Assembly (NCBI GenBank): GCA_002313795.1
Contig: DCCL01000116.1
Location: 1 to 8,563, forward strand
Length of the DNA: 8,563 nucleotides
DNA from: Faecalibacterium prausnitzii
GTDB taxonomy: Bacteria > Bacillota > Clostridia > Oscillospirales > Ruminococcaceae
Direction: 5' to 3'
The notes under the pieces were generated by a model, which was not told where the DNA came from, did no database searches, and saw nothing but the letters and a program-made list of their open reading frames with translations. This document shows positions 1 to 7,271 of the stretch, in pieces. The position numbers were made by a program, and so were the translations under genes. How positions within the stretch are numbered: the stretch's first letter is position 1; every line of letters starts with the position of its first letter.

Positions 1-63
1 CTGTTTCCGCCGCTGGCGGCAGTCGTGGCTGCTGCATTGTGGGGTGAGTGGAGTCCAGAGGAG

Positions 64-91
64 GAGAGGGTGGAGTCGAAACACCCCTCTC
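64..91. other. Unexplained stem-loop at left edge
   Basis: GAGA-GGGTG (64-72) pairs with CACCC-TCTC (82-86, 88-91), with one bulged C at 87 and a 9-nt loop. Read on the minus strand the loop contains TTCGACT, which resembles a tRNA T-loop. I cannot build a T-stem with the usual G-C closing pair, an acceptor stem or a CCA end, so I do not call a tRNA. The rest of 1-130 holds no gene I recognise. A plus-strand frame is open across it but runs on through two terminators and antisense to DUF3842, so I treat it as non-coding. Confidence 0.3.
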
Positions 92-132
92 GTCCTTTGG
101 CCCGCGGAGCGATCAGCAATCTGACGGAAAGT

Positions 133-163
133 AAAAAAAAAACAAATCCCCGCCACAAGCGGG
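133..163 (-). terminator. Second (backup) terminator of the pepV-DUF3842 operon
   Basis: On the minus strand CCCGC pairs with GCGGG across TTGTG (149-163). After a 6-nt gap comes a run of ten T (142-133). The stem is short and the T-run slightly displaced, so this is probably a backup to the stronger terminator just upstream in the transcript. An overlapping AAGCGG/CCGCTT hairpin (157-174), followed by TTCC, could act weakly for plus-strand transcription. Confidence 0.45.
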
Positions 164-185
164 TGATGCCGCTTTTCCTTACCTA

Positions 186-237
186 CAAAAACCAAGAGGC
201 CGTTGCACAGGGTAAAAAGCCAGTGCAACAGCCTCTT
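186..237 (-). terminator. Main terminator of the pepV-DUF3842 operon
   Basis: A long hairpin begins 15 bases beyond the DUF3842 stop codon. AAGAGGC-GTTGCAC (194-208) pairs with GTGCAAC-GCCTCTT (223-237), giving 14 pairs with a single C/A mismatch. On the minus strand it is followed by GGTTTTTGT. In the plus direction the stem is followed by TTCTTTTATT, so it may also stop transcription from the left. Confidence 0.75.
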
Positions 238-252
238 TCTTTTATTATCGTA

Positions 253-681
253 TCACAGGCAGCCGCCGCTGCACAGTTCTTTGACCTTTTCCACTGCCGC
301 AGCCACCAGCTGACTGATGGGCTGATCTGGCACGCCCACCACGATATTATCACAGTGGTTGATGGGAATGAGCACCCGCTTAGCATTGCTCTGGCAGACC
401 GCAGCCGCCATGACCGCGGTGATCTCGCCCAGCAGAGCGTCGGCAATGACGATGCCGATGGGGCCGACGATGATGTCTGCCCGGCGGCACCCCACCACAA
501 CGGCGTTCTCACCGGTGGCGGCGTGGTGTGCGCCTGCCTTGAGCATGGCAGATGCTGCCATGCTGTTAGTGCCCACGGCGGTCAATTCCGCCTCCGGACA
601 TCCGGCTGCAAGAGCCGCCGTGAGCTGACGGCCCAGACCGCCGCCCTGCCCGTCAATGACTAAGATGCGGACCCGGCTCAA
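253..681 (-). CDS. DUF3842 family protein
   Basis: A 142-residue protein matching the DUF3842 family of Clostridia, whose biochemical role is not known to me. The N-terminus (RILVIDGQGGGLG, residues 5-17) is a hydrophobic strand followed by a glycine-rich turn, as in Rossmann-like nucleotide-binding folds; a second conserved patch is IVGPIGIVIADALLGEI in the middle. There is no signal peptide or membrane helix, so it should be cytosolic. The start is a TTG (681-679) overlapping the stop of the upstream dipeptidase gene as TTGA. A GGAGGAG ribosome site lies 8 nt upstream, inside that gene. No ATG exists ahead of the glycine-rich strand, so the TTG is needed. It is almost certainly translated by coupling to the dipeptidase. 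Family call is firm, function open. Confidence 0.85.
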   Translation of the reverse strand: MSRVRILVIDGQGGGLGRQLTAALAAGCPEAELTAVGTNSMAASAMLKAGAHHAATGENAVVVGCRRADIIVGPIGIVIADALLGEITAVMAAAVCQSNAKRVLIPINHCDNIVVGVPDQPISQLVAAAVEKVKELCSGGCL

Positions 682-2066
682 AAGTCGATCTCCTCCAGCC
701 GCAGCAGAGCGAGGATATAGATTTTGAGGGCCTCCAGCAGCTTATCGATGGGGGCAGACTCGTTTGCACCGTGCATCGGGCCGCCGAACTCAGGCAGCTT
801 GACGTCCCGGTGCTCGGGGCCGAAGCTCACAGCATAGGGGAAGTGGCGGGCGTAGGTGCCGCCGCCCATGGTGAACGGAGTGGCATTCTCGCCGGTGACT
901 TCATTATAGGTGTCGATGCAGGCCTTGATCGCCGGGGTATCTGCCTCGATATAGAAGGGCTTTGCGCTGCCCACATCGGTCAGCTCTGCACCGGTGCCGA
1001 TAGCGGCACGGATCTTTGCAGCGATGGTCTCACCGTCGGTGCAGGTGGGATAGCGGCTGTCCATCGTCTGGATCATCCGGCCGTCCACCATGGACATCTT
1101 GCCGCCGATGATGGTCAGGGGGCCAAAGGGGCCGTCAGCGCAGTCGATGCCCAGACCCACACCTGCGGTGGAGTCGTGCAGCTTCTTGACCGCTTCCAGA
1201 TAGGCACGTTCTGCATCGTTGCACAGGCCGTTGTCCAGCAGGTAGTTCACCACCAGACCGATGGCGTTGACGGTGCCTTCCGGCATGGCTGCGTGGCCGG
1301 ACTTACCCCAGCCGCGGATGCGGACGCCATCGCCTTCCGGCTCCAGCGTGATGTTGGGGGCGTTGCGCAGCTTGGTGATGTCAGTTGCTACCAGAGCGCT
1401 GGCACGGTCGGGCACTGCGTTGGTGGCGACGCCGCCCACGAAGTCCTTGATGAAGCCGTTGCAGACCGGGCTGACCAGCTTGCCGTCAAAGTGGCCCTTC
1501 TCACCGTTGCAGACCGGGAACTCGGCGTCCGGAGTGAAGCAGAAGACCGGAGCCGGGTAGTTGGCGAGGTAGTAGTCCACATCGTGCATGTGGGTCTCCT
1601 CGTTGTCACCCACCAGAGCGCGGATGGGGTAGCGCAGGGAGACGCCCTCCTCCTTGAGGAACTTCAGAGCGTACAGGGTAGCCACCATAGGGCCCTTGTC
1701 GTCTGCCACGCCGCGGCCGATCATCCAGCCGTCCCGGATCTCCATCTTGAAGGGGTCTTCCGTCCAGCCGTTGCCCTCAGGCACCACGTCCACATGGCAG
1801 ATGGTCGCCAGATACTTCTCCGGGTCTGCGCCTGCCAGCTCGGCATAGCCGATGTGGTTCTCACAGTTGCGGGTGGCAAGACCCATGCCTGCGGCCAGCT
1901 CCAGCGTTTTGTCCAGAGCCTTGCGGGGGCCTGCACCGTATGGTGCGCCCTCCTCCGGGGTGCCCTCCACACTGTTGATGGAGACCAGCGTTGCGATATC
2001 GTTCAGAATCTGTTCCTTGTTCGCCGCAATAAATGCGTCGATCTTCTGGTTCAAAGCCTCGTTCAC
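678..2066 (-). CDS. pepV: Sapep/PepV-type M20 metallodipeptidase
   Basis: A 462-residue enzyme of the M20 family, Sapep/PepV subgroup, which removes N-terminal residues from dipeptides and short peptides using two bound metal ions (Zn or Mn) in the cytosol. Expected metal and catalytic residues are visible: H91 and D93 in ICHVDVVPEGNGW, D122 in GRGVADDKGP, the E156-E157 pair in GDNEETH, D180 in TPDAEFP, and the C-terminal H432 in GGPMHGANE. Length fits the family (about 460-470). The start is GTG with an AAAGGA site 9 nt upstream. An extended -10 promoter lies 44 nt before the start. DUF3842 follows with overlapping codons. Exact substrate range cannot be read from the sequence; the gene symbol is by family similarity. 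Confidence 0.93.
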   Translation of the reverse strand: MNEALNQKIDAFIAANKEQILNDIATLVSINSVEGTPEEGAPYGAGPRKALDKTLELAAGMGLATRNCENHIGYAELAGADPEKYLATICHVDVVPEGNGWTEDPFKMEIRDGWMIGRGVADDKGPMVATLYALKFLKEEGVSLRYPIRALVGDNEETHMHDVDYYLANYPAPVFCFTPDAEFPVCNGEKGHFDGKLVSPVCNGFIKDFVGGVATNAVPDRASALVATDITKLRNAPNITLEPEGDGVRIRGWGKSGHAAMPEGTVNAIGLVVNYLLDNGLCNDAERAYLEAVKKLHDSTAGVGLGIDCADGPFGPLTIIGGKMSMVDGRMIQTMDSRYPTCTDGETIAAKIRAAIGTGAELTDVGSAKPFYIEADTPAIKACIDTYNEVTGENATPFTMGGGTYARHFPYAVSFGPEHRDVKLPEFGGPMHGANESAPIDKLLEALKIYILALLRLEEIDF

Positions 2067-2109
2067 CGTTTATCGTCCTTTCTTTGTCTTGTAAAGACAC
2101 ATTGATGTT

Positions 2110-2118
2110 ATTCTAGCA
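2110..2118 (-). promoter_or_regulatory. Extended -10 promoter for pepV
   Basis: On the minus strand the sequence reads TGCTAGAAT, a TGn extended -10 with hexamer TAGAAT (5/6 to TATAAT). No convincing -35 box sits 16-18 nt upstream, which fits an extended -10 promoter. Transcription would start near 2103, leaving a leader of about 35 nt before the GTG. Confidence 0.5.
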
Positions 2119-2157
2119 TATTTCTCATCAGAAAACCAGCCCTCCCGGCCGGACAGG

Positions 2158-2640
2158 TCACACTGCGAACAGGCTGCTCAGTGCACCCAGCAGGCCTGCA
2201 CTTGCCAGACCCATGATGATGCCGGCCAGCAGCACGCCGCCCATGCAGGCGATGAGCACGTCCTTGAACTTCATATCCAGAATGGATGCTGCCAGCGTGC
2301 CGGTCCATGCACCGGTGCCCGGCAGAGGGATGCCTACAAAGAGCAGCAGTGCCATCACCAGGCCCTTGCCGGCCTTGGCTTCCAGCGCGCGGCCTCCCTT
2401 TTCGCCCTTGACGATGCAGAAGCGGCAGAAGGGGCCGATGAGGGGCTTGTGATAGCCCCAGATGAGGAACCGCCGGGCAAACAGGTAAATAAAGGGCACC
2501 GGCAGCATATTGCCCACCACGCAGACAAGATAGGTGGGCAGCATGGGCAGTCCCATGCCGATGCCGATGGGGATGGCACCGCGCAGCTCGATGAGAGGGA
2601 GCATGGAGACCAGAAATACGAGCAGGTAATTTTTGAGCAT
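2158..2640 (-). CDS. Small multidrug-export family membrane protein (COG2426)
   Basis: A 160-residue, strongly hydrophobic protein of the family named putative small multi-drug export protein (Pfam Sm_multidrug_ex). The family name comes from weak inference and true substrates are not established. Visible family hallmarks are PLIELRGAIPIGIG (residues 15-28) and the loop GIPLPGTGAWTG in the second half, each next to membrane segments. I count about four to five hydrophobic helices, with a basic cytosolic stretch in the middle (KGEKGGRALEAKAGKG). An AAGGAGG site 5 nt before the ATG begins within the TAA stop of the upstream ExoIII gene (9-nt gap), so the two should be co-translated. It is the third gene of the MATE-xth operon. 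Family call is firm; drug export is unproven. Confidence 0.88.
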   Translation of the reverse strand: MLKNYLLVFLVSMLPLIELRGAIPIGIGMGLPMLPTYLVCVVGNMLPVPFIYLFARRFLIWGYHKPLIGPFCRFCIVKGEKGGRALEAKAGKGLVMALLLFVGIPLPGTGAWTGTLAASILDMKFKDVLIACMGGVLLAGIIMGLASAGLLGALSSLFAV

Positions 2641-2649
2641 AAGTCCTCC

Positions 2650-3402
2650 TTACAGGTCGATGTCCAGCTCTACCGGACAGTGGTCGGAGCCGAACACCTC
2701 GTTGTGGATCTCAGCCGCTTTGATCTTCTCCGCAATGCGGTTGGATACGATGAAATAGTCGATGCGCCAGCCCGCATTCTTCTCCCGGGCATGGAACCGG
2801 TAGCTCCACCAGCTGTATTTCACCTCATCGGGATGGATGGCACGGAAGCTGTCGGTGAAACCTGCCGCCAGCAGTTCGGTCATCTTGGCCCGTTCCTGGT
2901 CGGTGAAGCCTGCGCTCATGCGGTTGGTCTTTGCGTTCTTGATATCGATCTCCTCATGGGCCACGTTCAGGTCGCCGCAGAGGATGACTGGCTTTTTCGC
3001 GTCCAGTGCCAGCAGGTAGGCCCGGAAGGCATCCTCCCAGGTCATCCGGTAGTCCAGACGTTTCAGTCCGTCCTGACTGTTGGGGGTATAGCAGTTGACG
3101 AGATAGAAGCCGGGGTATTCCAGCGTCAGCACCCGGCCCTCATGGTCGTGCTCCTCGATGCCGATGCCGGTGGTCACCCGGAGCGGCTGCTCTTTGCACC
3201 AGCAGGCCGTACCGGAATAGCCCTTCTTCTCGGCCGAGTATGTATACTCCGTATAACCCCCCGGGGCAAAATCCGCCTGGCCGGGCTGCATCTTGGTCTC
3301 CTGCACCGAGAAGATATCTGCATCCAGCGCGGCAAAGCTCGCGGCAAAATCATGGGTCAGACAGGCGCGCAGCCCGTTCACATTCCAGCTGATAAGTTTC
3401 AT
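2650..3402 (-). CDS. xth: Exodeoxyribonuclease III / AP endonuclease
   Basis: A 250-residue enzyme of the ExoIII/APE1 (endonuclease-exonuclease-phosphatase) family. It cuts DNA 5' of abasic sites and trims 3' ends in base excision repair, in the cytosol and metal dependent. The full active-site set is present: N7 in SWNVNGLRA, E35 in VQETKM, Y105 in NCYTPNS, D144 and N146 in CGDLNVAHEEIDI, and the D240-H241 pair in FGSDHCPVEL. WRIDYFIVS near residue 212 is also typical. Length matches the family. The start is an ATG with a modest AAAGGGA site. It sits 19 nt after the MATE gene and 9 nt before the export-family gene, so it is most likely the middle gene of an operon. The symbol could equally be exoA. 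Confidence 0.96.
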   Translation of the reverse strand: MKLISWNVNGLRACLTHDFAASFAALDADIFSVQETKMQPGQADFAPGGYTEYTYSAEKKGYSGTACWCKEQPLRVTTGIGIEEHDHEGRVLTLEYPGFYLVNCYTPNSQDGLKRLDYRMTWEDAFRAYLLALDAKKPVILCGDLNVAHEEIDIKNAKTNRMSAGFTDQERAKMTELLAAGFTDSFRAIHPDEVKYSWWSYRFHAREKNAGWRIDYFIVSNRIAEKIKAAEIHNEVFGSDHCPVELDIDL

Positions 3403-3421
3403 TCCGAATCCCTTTCTTATT

Positions 3422-4798
3422 TCACGCCTTGTATTTTTCTTTCCAGACCCCGCTCCTGAACCGGGTCACGAAGCAGGTCACACGGCAGACCCAGTCTACC
3501 ACCATGGCGATCCAGACACCGATGGCCCCCATCCCCATCCGGACGCCGATGATATAGCTGAAGCCGATCCGCCAGCAGGCCATGCTGGCAATGGACACCA
3601 CCATGGTGAACTGGACATCGTTGGCAGCACGGAGGGCATTGGGCAGCACGAAGGACACCGGCCAGAGCAGCATGGCGAAGCCCGCATGGATGCAGGCCAG
3701 AATGATGGAAAGCTCCATCGTCTCGCCGGAAAGCTCATAGATGCCCACCAGAGGCCGGACAAAGATCAGGATCAGGCCGTTGAGCAGGCCCATGACGAGG
3801 TAGGCCCAGCCCACCAGTTTTTTGGTGTAGTAGACAGCCTGTTCGTTATCCCCGGCACCCACGCACCGGCCCACAACGGTTATCATTGCCAGACCAATGG
3901 CCTTGCCTGGGATGCAGCCCATACCGTCGAGGTTGTTCGCCACAGCGTTGGCTGCGATCTGGACGGTGCCGAAGGTGGAGATCATGCTCACCACCACGAT
4001 GCGGCCCGCCTCGAACAGGCTGTTCTCAAAGGCCGAGGGCACGCCGATGCCGAGGATACGCTTTGCCATGCCGGTATCCAGCTTCACGGTCTTGGGCACC
4101 GTGAGGGCATGACCCTTCTGATAGCAGCGGGCCAGGATGAGCACCGCCGCGATGACACGGGAGACCACGCTGGGCCATGCCACGCCATCGACTCCCATCT
4201 TCAGGCCGAAGATGCAGACCGCGTTGCCCACGATATTGATGATGTTCATCAGGATGCTGATCTGCATGGAGATCTTGGAGTTGCCCATGCTGCGGAACAG
4301 GGCCGCGCCCGCGTTGTAAAGTGCAAGGAAGGGATAGCTCAGGGCCGTGATCTTCAGGTAGAGCACACCGGCGTCCAGCACGTCCGCATCGATGGAGCCG
4401 TAGCAGGCTTTTATCATGGGCCGGGCCAGCGTAAAGCAGAGCAGCGCCACACCTGCACCCAGCAAAGCGCTCAGCAGGATGAGCTGGCCTGCGCTGGCAT
4501 TGGCCTTTTTCTGCTCCCGTGCACCCAGATACTGGCTCACCACCACCGCACCGCCGGTGGCCAGCGCCGCAAACAGCACAATGATGAGGTTGTTGATCAT
4601 ATCCACAAGGCTGACGCCCGAGATGGCCGCCTCACCGCAGCGGGAGACCATCATGGTATCTGCCATGCCCACGGTCACGGCCAGAAACTGTTCCACCAGC
4701 AGCGGCCCCACCAGCCGCAGCAGGTCTTTCTGTGAGAACAGCGGTGCACGCCCGCCGAACAGGGGCGCTTTTTCGCCGTTCACTGCCTCTTTCAACAT
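3422..4798 (-). CDS. MATE family efflux transporter
   Basis: A 458-residue membrane protein of the MATE (NorM/DinF-like) family, which exports cationic drugs or metabolites in exchange for Na+ or H+. The N-terminal half carries the typical stretch VGPLLVEQFLAVTVGMADTMMVSR (residues 30-53), followed by QYLGAREQKKA on the cytosolic side. The second half repeats the pattern (GIGVPSAFENSLFEAGRIVV, VGRCVGAGD), as expected from two six-helix bundles. Length is normal for 12 membrane segments. The ATG has an AAAGGAG site about 7 nt upstream, and a sigma-A promoter lies 77 nt upstream. It leads a three-gene unit with xth and the small export-family gene. Substrate cannot be predicted. Confidence 0.94.
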   Translation of the reverse strand: MLKEAVNGEKAPLFGGRAPLFSQKDLLRLVGPLLVEQFLAVTVGMADTMMVSRCGEAAISGVSLVDMINNLIIVLFAALATGGAVVVSQYLGAREQKKANASAGQLILLSALLGAGVALLCFTLARPMIKACYGSIDADVLDAGVLYLKITALSYPFLALYNAGAALFRSMGNSKISMQISILMNIINIVGNAVCIFGLKMGVDGVAWPSVVSRVIAAVLILARCYQKGHALTVPKTVKLDTGMAKRILGIGVPSAFENSLFEAGRIVVVSMISTFGTVQIAANAVANNLDGMGCIPGKAIGLAMITVVGRCVGAGDNEQAVYYTKKLVGWAYLVMGLLNGLILIFVRPLVGIYELSGETMELSIILACIHAGFAMLLWPVSFVLPNALRAANDVQFTMVVSIASMACWRIGFSYIIGVRMGMGAIGVWIAMVVDWVCRVTCFVTRFRSGVWKEKYKA

Positions 4799-4874
4799 CT
4801 ATATTCTCCTTTGTCTTTTTCCATCTCATCCCATCTGCGTCCATTCAGCGCAGACTTCTCATTTTAACAATATC

Positions 4875-4903
4875 ATCTTAACACACCCTGTCCTGACGTG
4901 CAA
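4875..4903 (-). promoter_or_regulatory. Sigma-A promoter for the MATE-xth operon
   Basis: On the minus strand TTGCAC (4903-4898), a 17-nt spacer, then TAAGAT (4880-4875): 5/6 to the -35 consensus and 4/6 to the -10. Predicted start is near 4868, giving a leader of about 70 nt. The leader contains a small hairpin (TCTGCG/CGCAGA, 4834-4854) and the AAAGGAG ribosome site. Confidence 0.6.
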
Positions 4904-4904
4904 G

Positions 4905-4919
4905 AGCCGGGGCCCGGCT
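4905..4919. repeat. GC-rich palindrome abutting the MATE -35 box
   Basis: AGCCGGG-G-CCCGGCT is a perfect 15-base palindrome with 7-base arms. It ends two bases from the -35 hexamer of the promoter that reads into the MATE gene. It has no T-run in either direction, so it is not a standard terminator. An operator site is possible but unproven. Confidence 0.4.
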
Positions 4920-5061
4920 TATGAGAATTTATGGCGGCGGTGCTTCGTCAAATTGCTGTCGAAAGTTCCCCGCGATTTGTGCGTTGTGCCAAAAGTATGG
5001 TTTTTTGACTCATTCAGGAGAATTTTTTCAAAAAAGGGCTTGTATTTTCTCTTCATTCGTG

Positions 5062-5133
5062 CTATTGTTGTATCCAACAAAGGCAGGCTGTTGGATACAT
5101 AAGTCTTTCTCCTTCCTTTGTTTCATTCTTCAT
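5062..5133 (-). CDS. Possible 23-residue small ORF
   Basis: A short minus-strand frame starting ATG at 5133, with AGAAGG 6 nt upstream. A second in-frame ATG at 5100 has a better ribosome site (AAGGAAGGAG, about 8 nt upstream). From the second start the peptide is MYPTACLCWIQQ. The purine-rich run of ribosome-site-like motifs is the only real support; no homolog is known to me. The 3' half lies inside a 10-bp inverted repeat, and no good promoter was found. It could be a leader peptide or chance; I lean to chance. Confidence 0.18.
   Translation of the reverse strand: MKNETKEGERLMYPTACLCWIQQ
5069..5099. repeat. 10-bp inverted repeat
   Basis: TGTATCCAAC (5069-5078) and GTTGGATACA (5090-5099) are perfect complements around an 11-nt spacer. 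There is no proper T-run on either side. It could be an RNA hairpin or a protein-binding dyad. Confidence 0.55.
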
Positions 5134-5194
5134 GTTTTTACCTTCTTTATTATTACGCTATTTCCTTCATTTACCTTCTTATCATTTACCCTGC

Positions 5195-5210
5195 TTGCCC
5201 GAAAGGGCAA
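5195..5210. other. Small GAAA-loop hairpin next to the folC terminator
   Basis: TTGCCC-GAAA-GGGCAA: a 6-bp stem closed by a GAAA tetraloop when read on the plus strand (TTTC on the minus strand). It directly follows the folC terminator T-run in the minus-strand direction and may add to transcript 3'-end structure. Confidence 0.4.
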
Positions 5211-5253
5211 AAAAGCGATGGCTCACCTGCACTGAGCCATCGCTTTTCTTTTT
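5209..5253 (-). terminator. Bidirectional intrinsic terminator of folT-folC
   Basis: A perfect 15-bp stem, AAAAGCGATGGCTCA (5211-5225) with TGAGCCATCGCTTTT (5233-5247), and a 7-nt loop. On the minus strand it is followed by a T-run made by 5214-5209, ending the folT-folC transcript 24 nt beyond the folC stop. On the plus strand it is followed by TTTTCTTTTT, so it should also stop plus-strand transcription coming from the spacer. Confidence 0.9.
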
Positions 5254-5270
5254 GTCTGATGCACTCCGCC

Positions 5271-6545
<1,275 letters not shown>

Positions 6546-6565
6546 AGTTTCTTCCTTTTACAGAA

Positions 6566-6596
6566 AGCCCTCTTCCCCGGTATGGCGAAGAGGGCT
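6566..6596 (-). other. Intercistronic hairpin between folT and folC
   Basis: AGCCCTCTTC (6566-6575) and GAAGAGGGCT (6587-6596) form a perfect 10-bp stem with an 11-nt loop. On the minus strand only CTTTCTGT follows, a poor T-tract. So it is likely a partial terminator or an mRNA processing/stability element lowering folC relative to folT. It begins 4 nt past the folT stop and ends about 20 nt before the folC start. Confidence 0.5.
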
Positions 6597-6600
6597 GATC

Positions 6601-7119
6601 TTATGCTCTGCTCTTTACCATGGACGCCAGTGCCTTGTTTTCCAGCAGGATGCGGACCAGCACCGTATTCACTGCGCTGAGGATGAGGGCATTGGGGATG
6701 CGTGCCGCCAGCAGCGACCACGGATAATTATAAAAGATATGGAGCGCCAGCGAGTTGATGACCACCGAACCCACCAGATGGCCTGCCAGGATGCTGCACT
6801 GGAGCCGCAGGCCCAGCCGCAGATGGCTCAGCTTCTGGAACAGCAGGCCGGACACCAGACCCACCGAACCGGCACCCAGCGTGATGAGCGGGTTGACGGA
6901 ATAGCCGGAAAGTGTGCCGCCGATGAGGTCGGCCACGGCACCCACTGCAAAGCCGCCCAGCGGGCCGAACCAGACCGCCGCCAGATGGGTGGGCAGTGCG
7001 CCGAGGTTGAACCGCAGGAAGCCGGTGGAGACGGTGAGCACACGGGCAAAGACGATGCTCATGGCCGTCAGCAGTGCCAGCATGGTCAGGGTGCGAATGG
7101 AATTTCTTTTGTTTCTCAT
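6601..7119 (-). CDS. folT: Folate ECF transporter S component
   Basis: A 172-residue membrane protein of the folate family of ECF transporter substrate-binding (S) components. It would bind folate at the cell surface and pair with a shared EcfA-EcfA'-EcfT energy module, absent from this window. Seen: a basic N-terminus (MRNKRNSIRTL) followed by about six hydrophobic segments. The first carries the small-residue pattern ALLTAMSIVFARVL used for EcfT contact, and LGALPTHLAAVWFGPLGGFAVGAVADLIGG is a typical S-component core. The chosen ATG (7119) has AGGAGG 9 nt upstream. A longer frame opening at 7221 would start inside the leader and span the terminator, so it is rejected. The upstream THF riboswitch and downstream folC independently support folate as substrate. 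Confidence 0.93.
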   Translation of the reverse strand: MRNKRNSIRTLTMLALLTAMSIVFARVLTVSTGFLRFNLGALPTHLAAVWFGPLGGFAVGAVADLIGGTLSGYSVNPLITLGAGSVGLVSGLLFQKLSHLRLGLRLQCSILAGHLVGSVVINSLALHIFYNYPWSLLAARIPNALILSAVNTVLVRILLENKALASMVKSRA

Positions 7120-7128
7120 ATCAACTGT

Positions 7129-7145
7129 CCTCCTGTTTTTCAGGA
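7129..7145 (-). promoter_or_regulatory. folT Shine-Dalgarno inside a small hairpin
   Basis: On the minus strand TCCTG-AAAAA-CAGGA forms a 5-bp stem whose 3' arm overlaps the AGGAGG ribosome site (7134-7129). This could mildly mask the site and make folT translation sensitive to upstream pairing. Confidence 0.45.
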
Positions 7146-7151
7146 ACTTAC

Positions 7152-7176
7152 GGGAGGGCAGCAAAAACGCCCTCCC
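7152..7176 (-). promoter_or_regulatory. Alternative hairpin competing with the folT leader terminator
   Basis: On the minus strand GGGAGGGC (7176-7169) can pair perfectly with GCCCTCCC (7159-7152) over a 9-nt loop containing the terminator's T-run. This 8-bp helix uses the same bases as the 3' arm of the terminator stem, so the two exclude each other. Because the second arm is made only after the T-run, it should act on read-through mRNA rather than as a classical antiterminator. Confidence 0.5.
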
Positions 7177-7203
7177 TGTGACAAACCGCACAAAGGAGGG
7201 CGT
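7163..7203 (-). terminator. Riboswitch-linked intrinsic terminator in the folT leader
   Basis: ACGCCCTCC (7203-7195) pairs with GGAGGGCGT (7175-7167). There are three further inner pairs (GTG/CAC) and then TTTTT (7167-7163). It lies about 70 nt downstream of the THF aptamer and 44 nt before the folT start, the place expected for transcriptional attenuation. The bridging antiterminator was not identified with confidence. Confidence 0.8.
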
Positions 7204-7271
7204 GAGTTCAACAAACTTCACTTCCGGGCCAAAGCCGTGCAGACGGCCTCGCCCGCACCCAGGTCATGCAG

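Larger units (their letters stand above)
4920..5194. other. AT-richer intergenic spacer
   Basis: About 275 bases clearly poorer in GC than the flanking genes, with poly-T/poly-A stretches such as AATTTTTTCAAAAAAGG near 5021-5037. It contains one 10-bp inverted repeat and one possible tiny ORF, listed separately. I see no recognisable protein, tRNA or IS end. A plus-strand frame starting at 4921 (104 codons) runs through the terminator hairpin at 5211-5247 and has no family resemblance, so I do not annotate it. Confidence 0.6.

Noticed and set aside
64..91. tRNA or tmRNA 3' end suggested by the TTCGACT loop
   Set aside because: The T-stem would have a mismatch at the closing pair, and no acceptor stem or CCA end is present.
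25..663. Long plus-strand frame of 212 codons
   Set aside because: It runs through two terminators and antisense to DUF3842; the protein has no family features. It is a mirror of high third-position GC on the other strand.
771..2105. Plus-strand frame of 444 codons antisense to pepV; similar ones at 2449-3459, 3293-4735 and 5118-6680
   Set aside because: All are His/Gln/Asp/Gly-rich translations opposite well-supported genes with complete active-site motifs, a known artefact of GC-rich codon use.
2128..2157. Possible terminator after the small export gene (CCGGCCGG region followed by TTTT on the minus strand)
   Set aside because: The stem is short with mismatches and the T-run is only four bases. 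The operon may read into pepV instead.
4921..5235. Plus-strand frame of 104 codons in the spacer
   Set aside because: No ribosome site, Phe/Leu/Ser-rich translation of AT-rich DNA, and it enters the bidirectional terminator stem.
5040..5253. Possible plus-strand small RNA: weak promoter TTGTAT-17-TATTGT (5040-5068) ending at the bidirectional terminator
   Set aside because: The -35 matches only 3/6 and the -10 4/6, and the terminator is fully explained by folC. Worth a glance only if RNA-seq shows a transcript.
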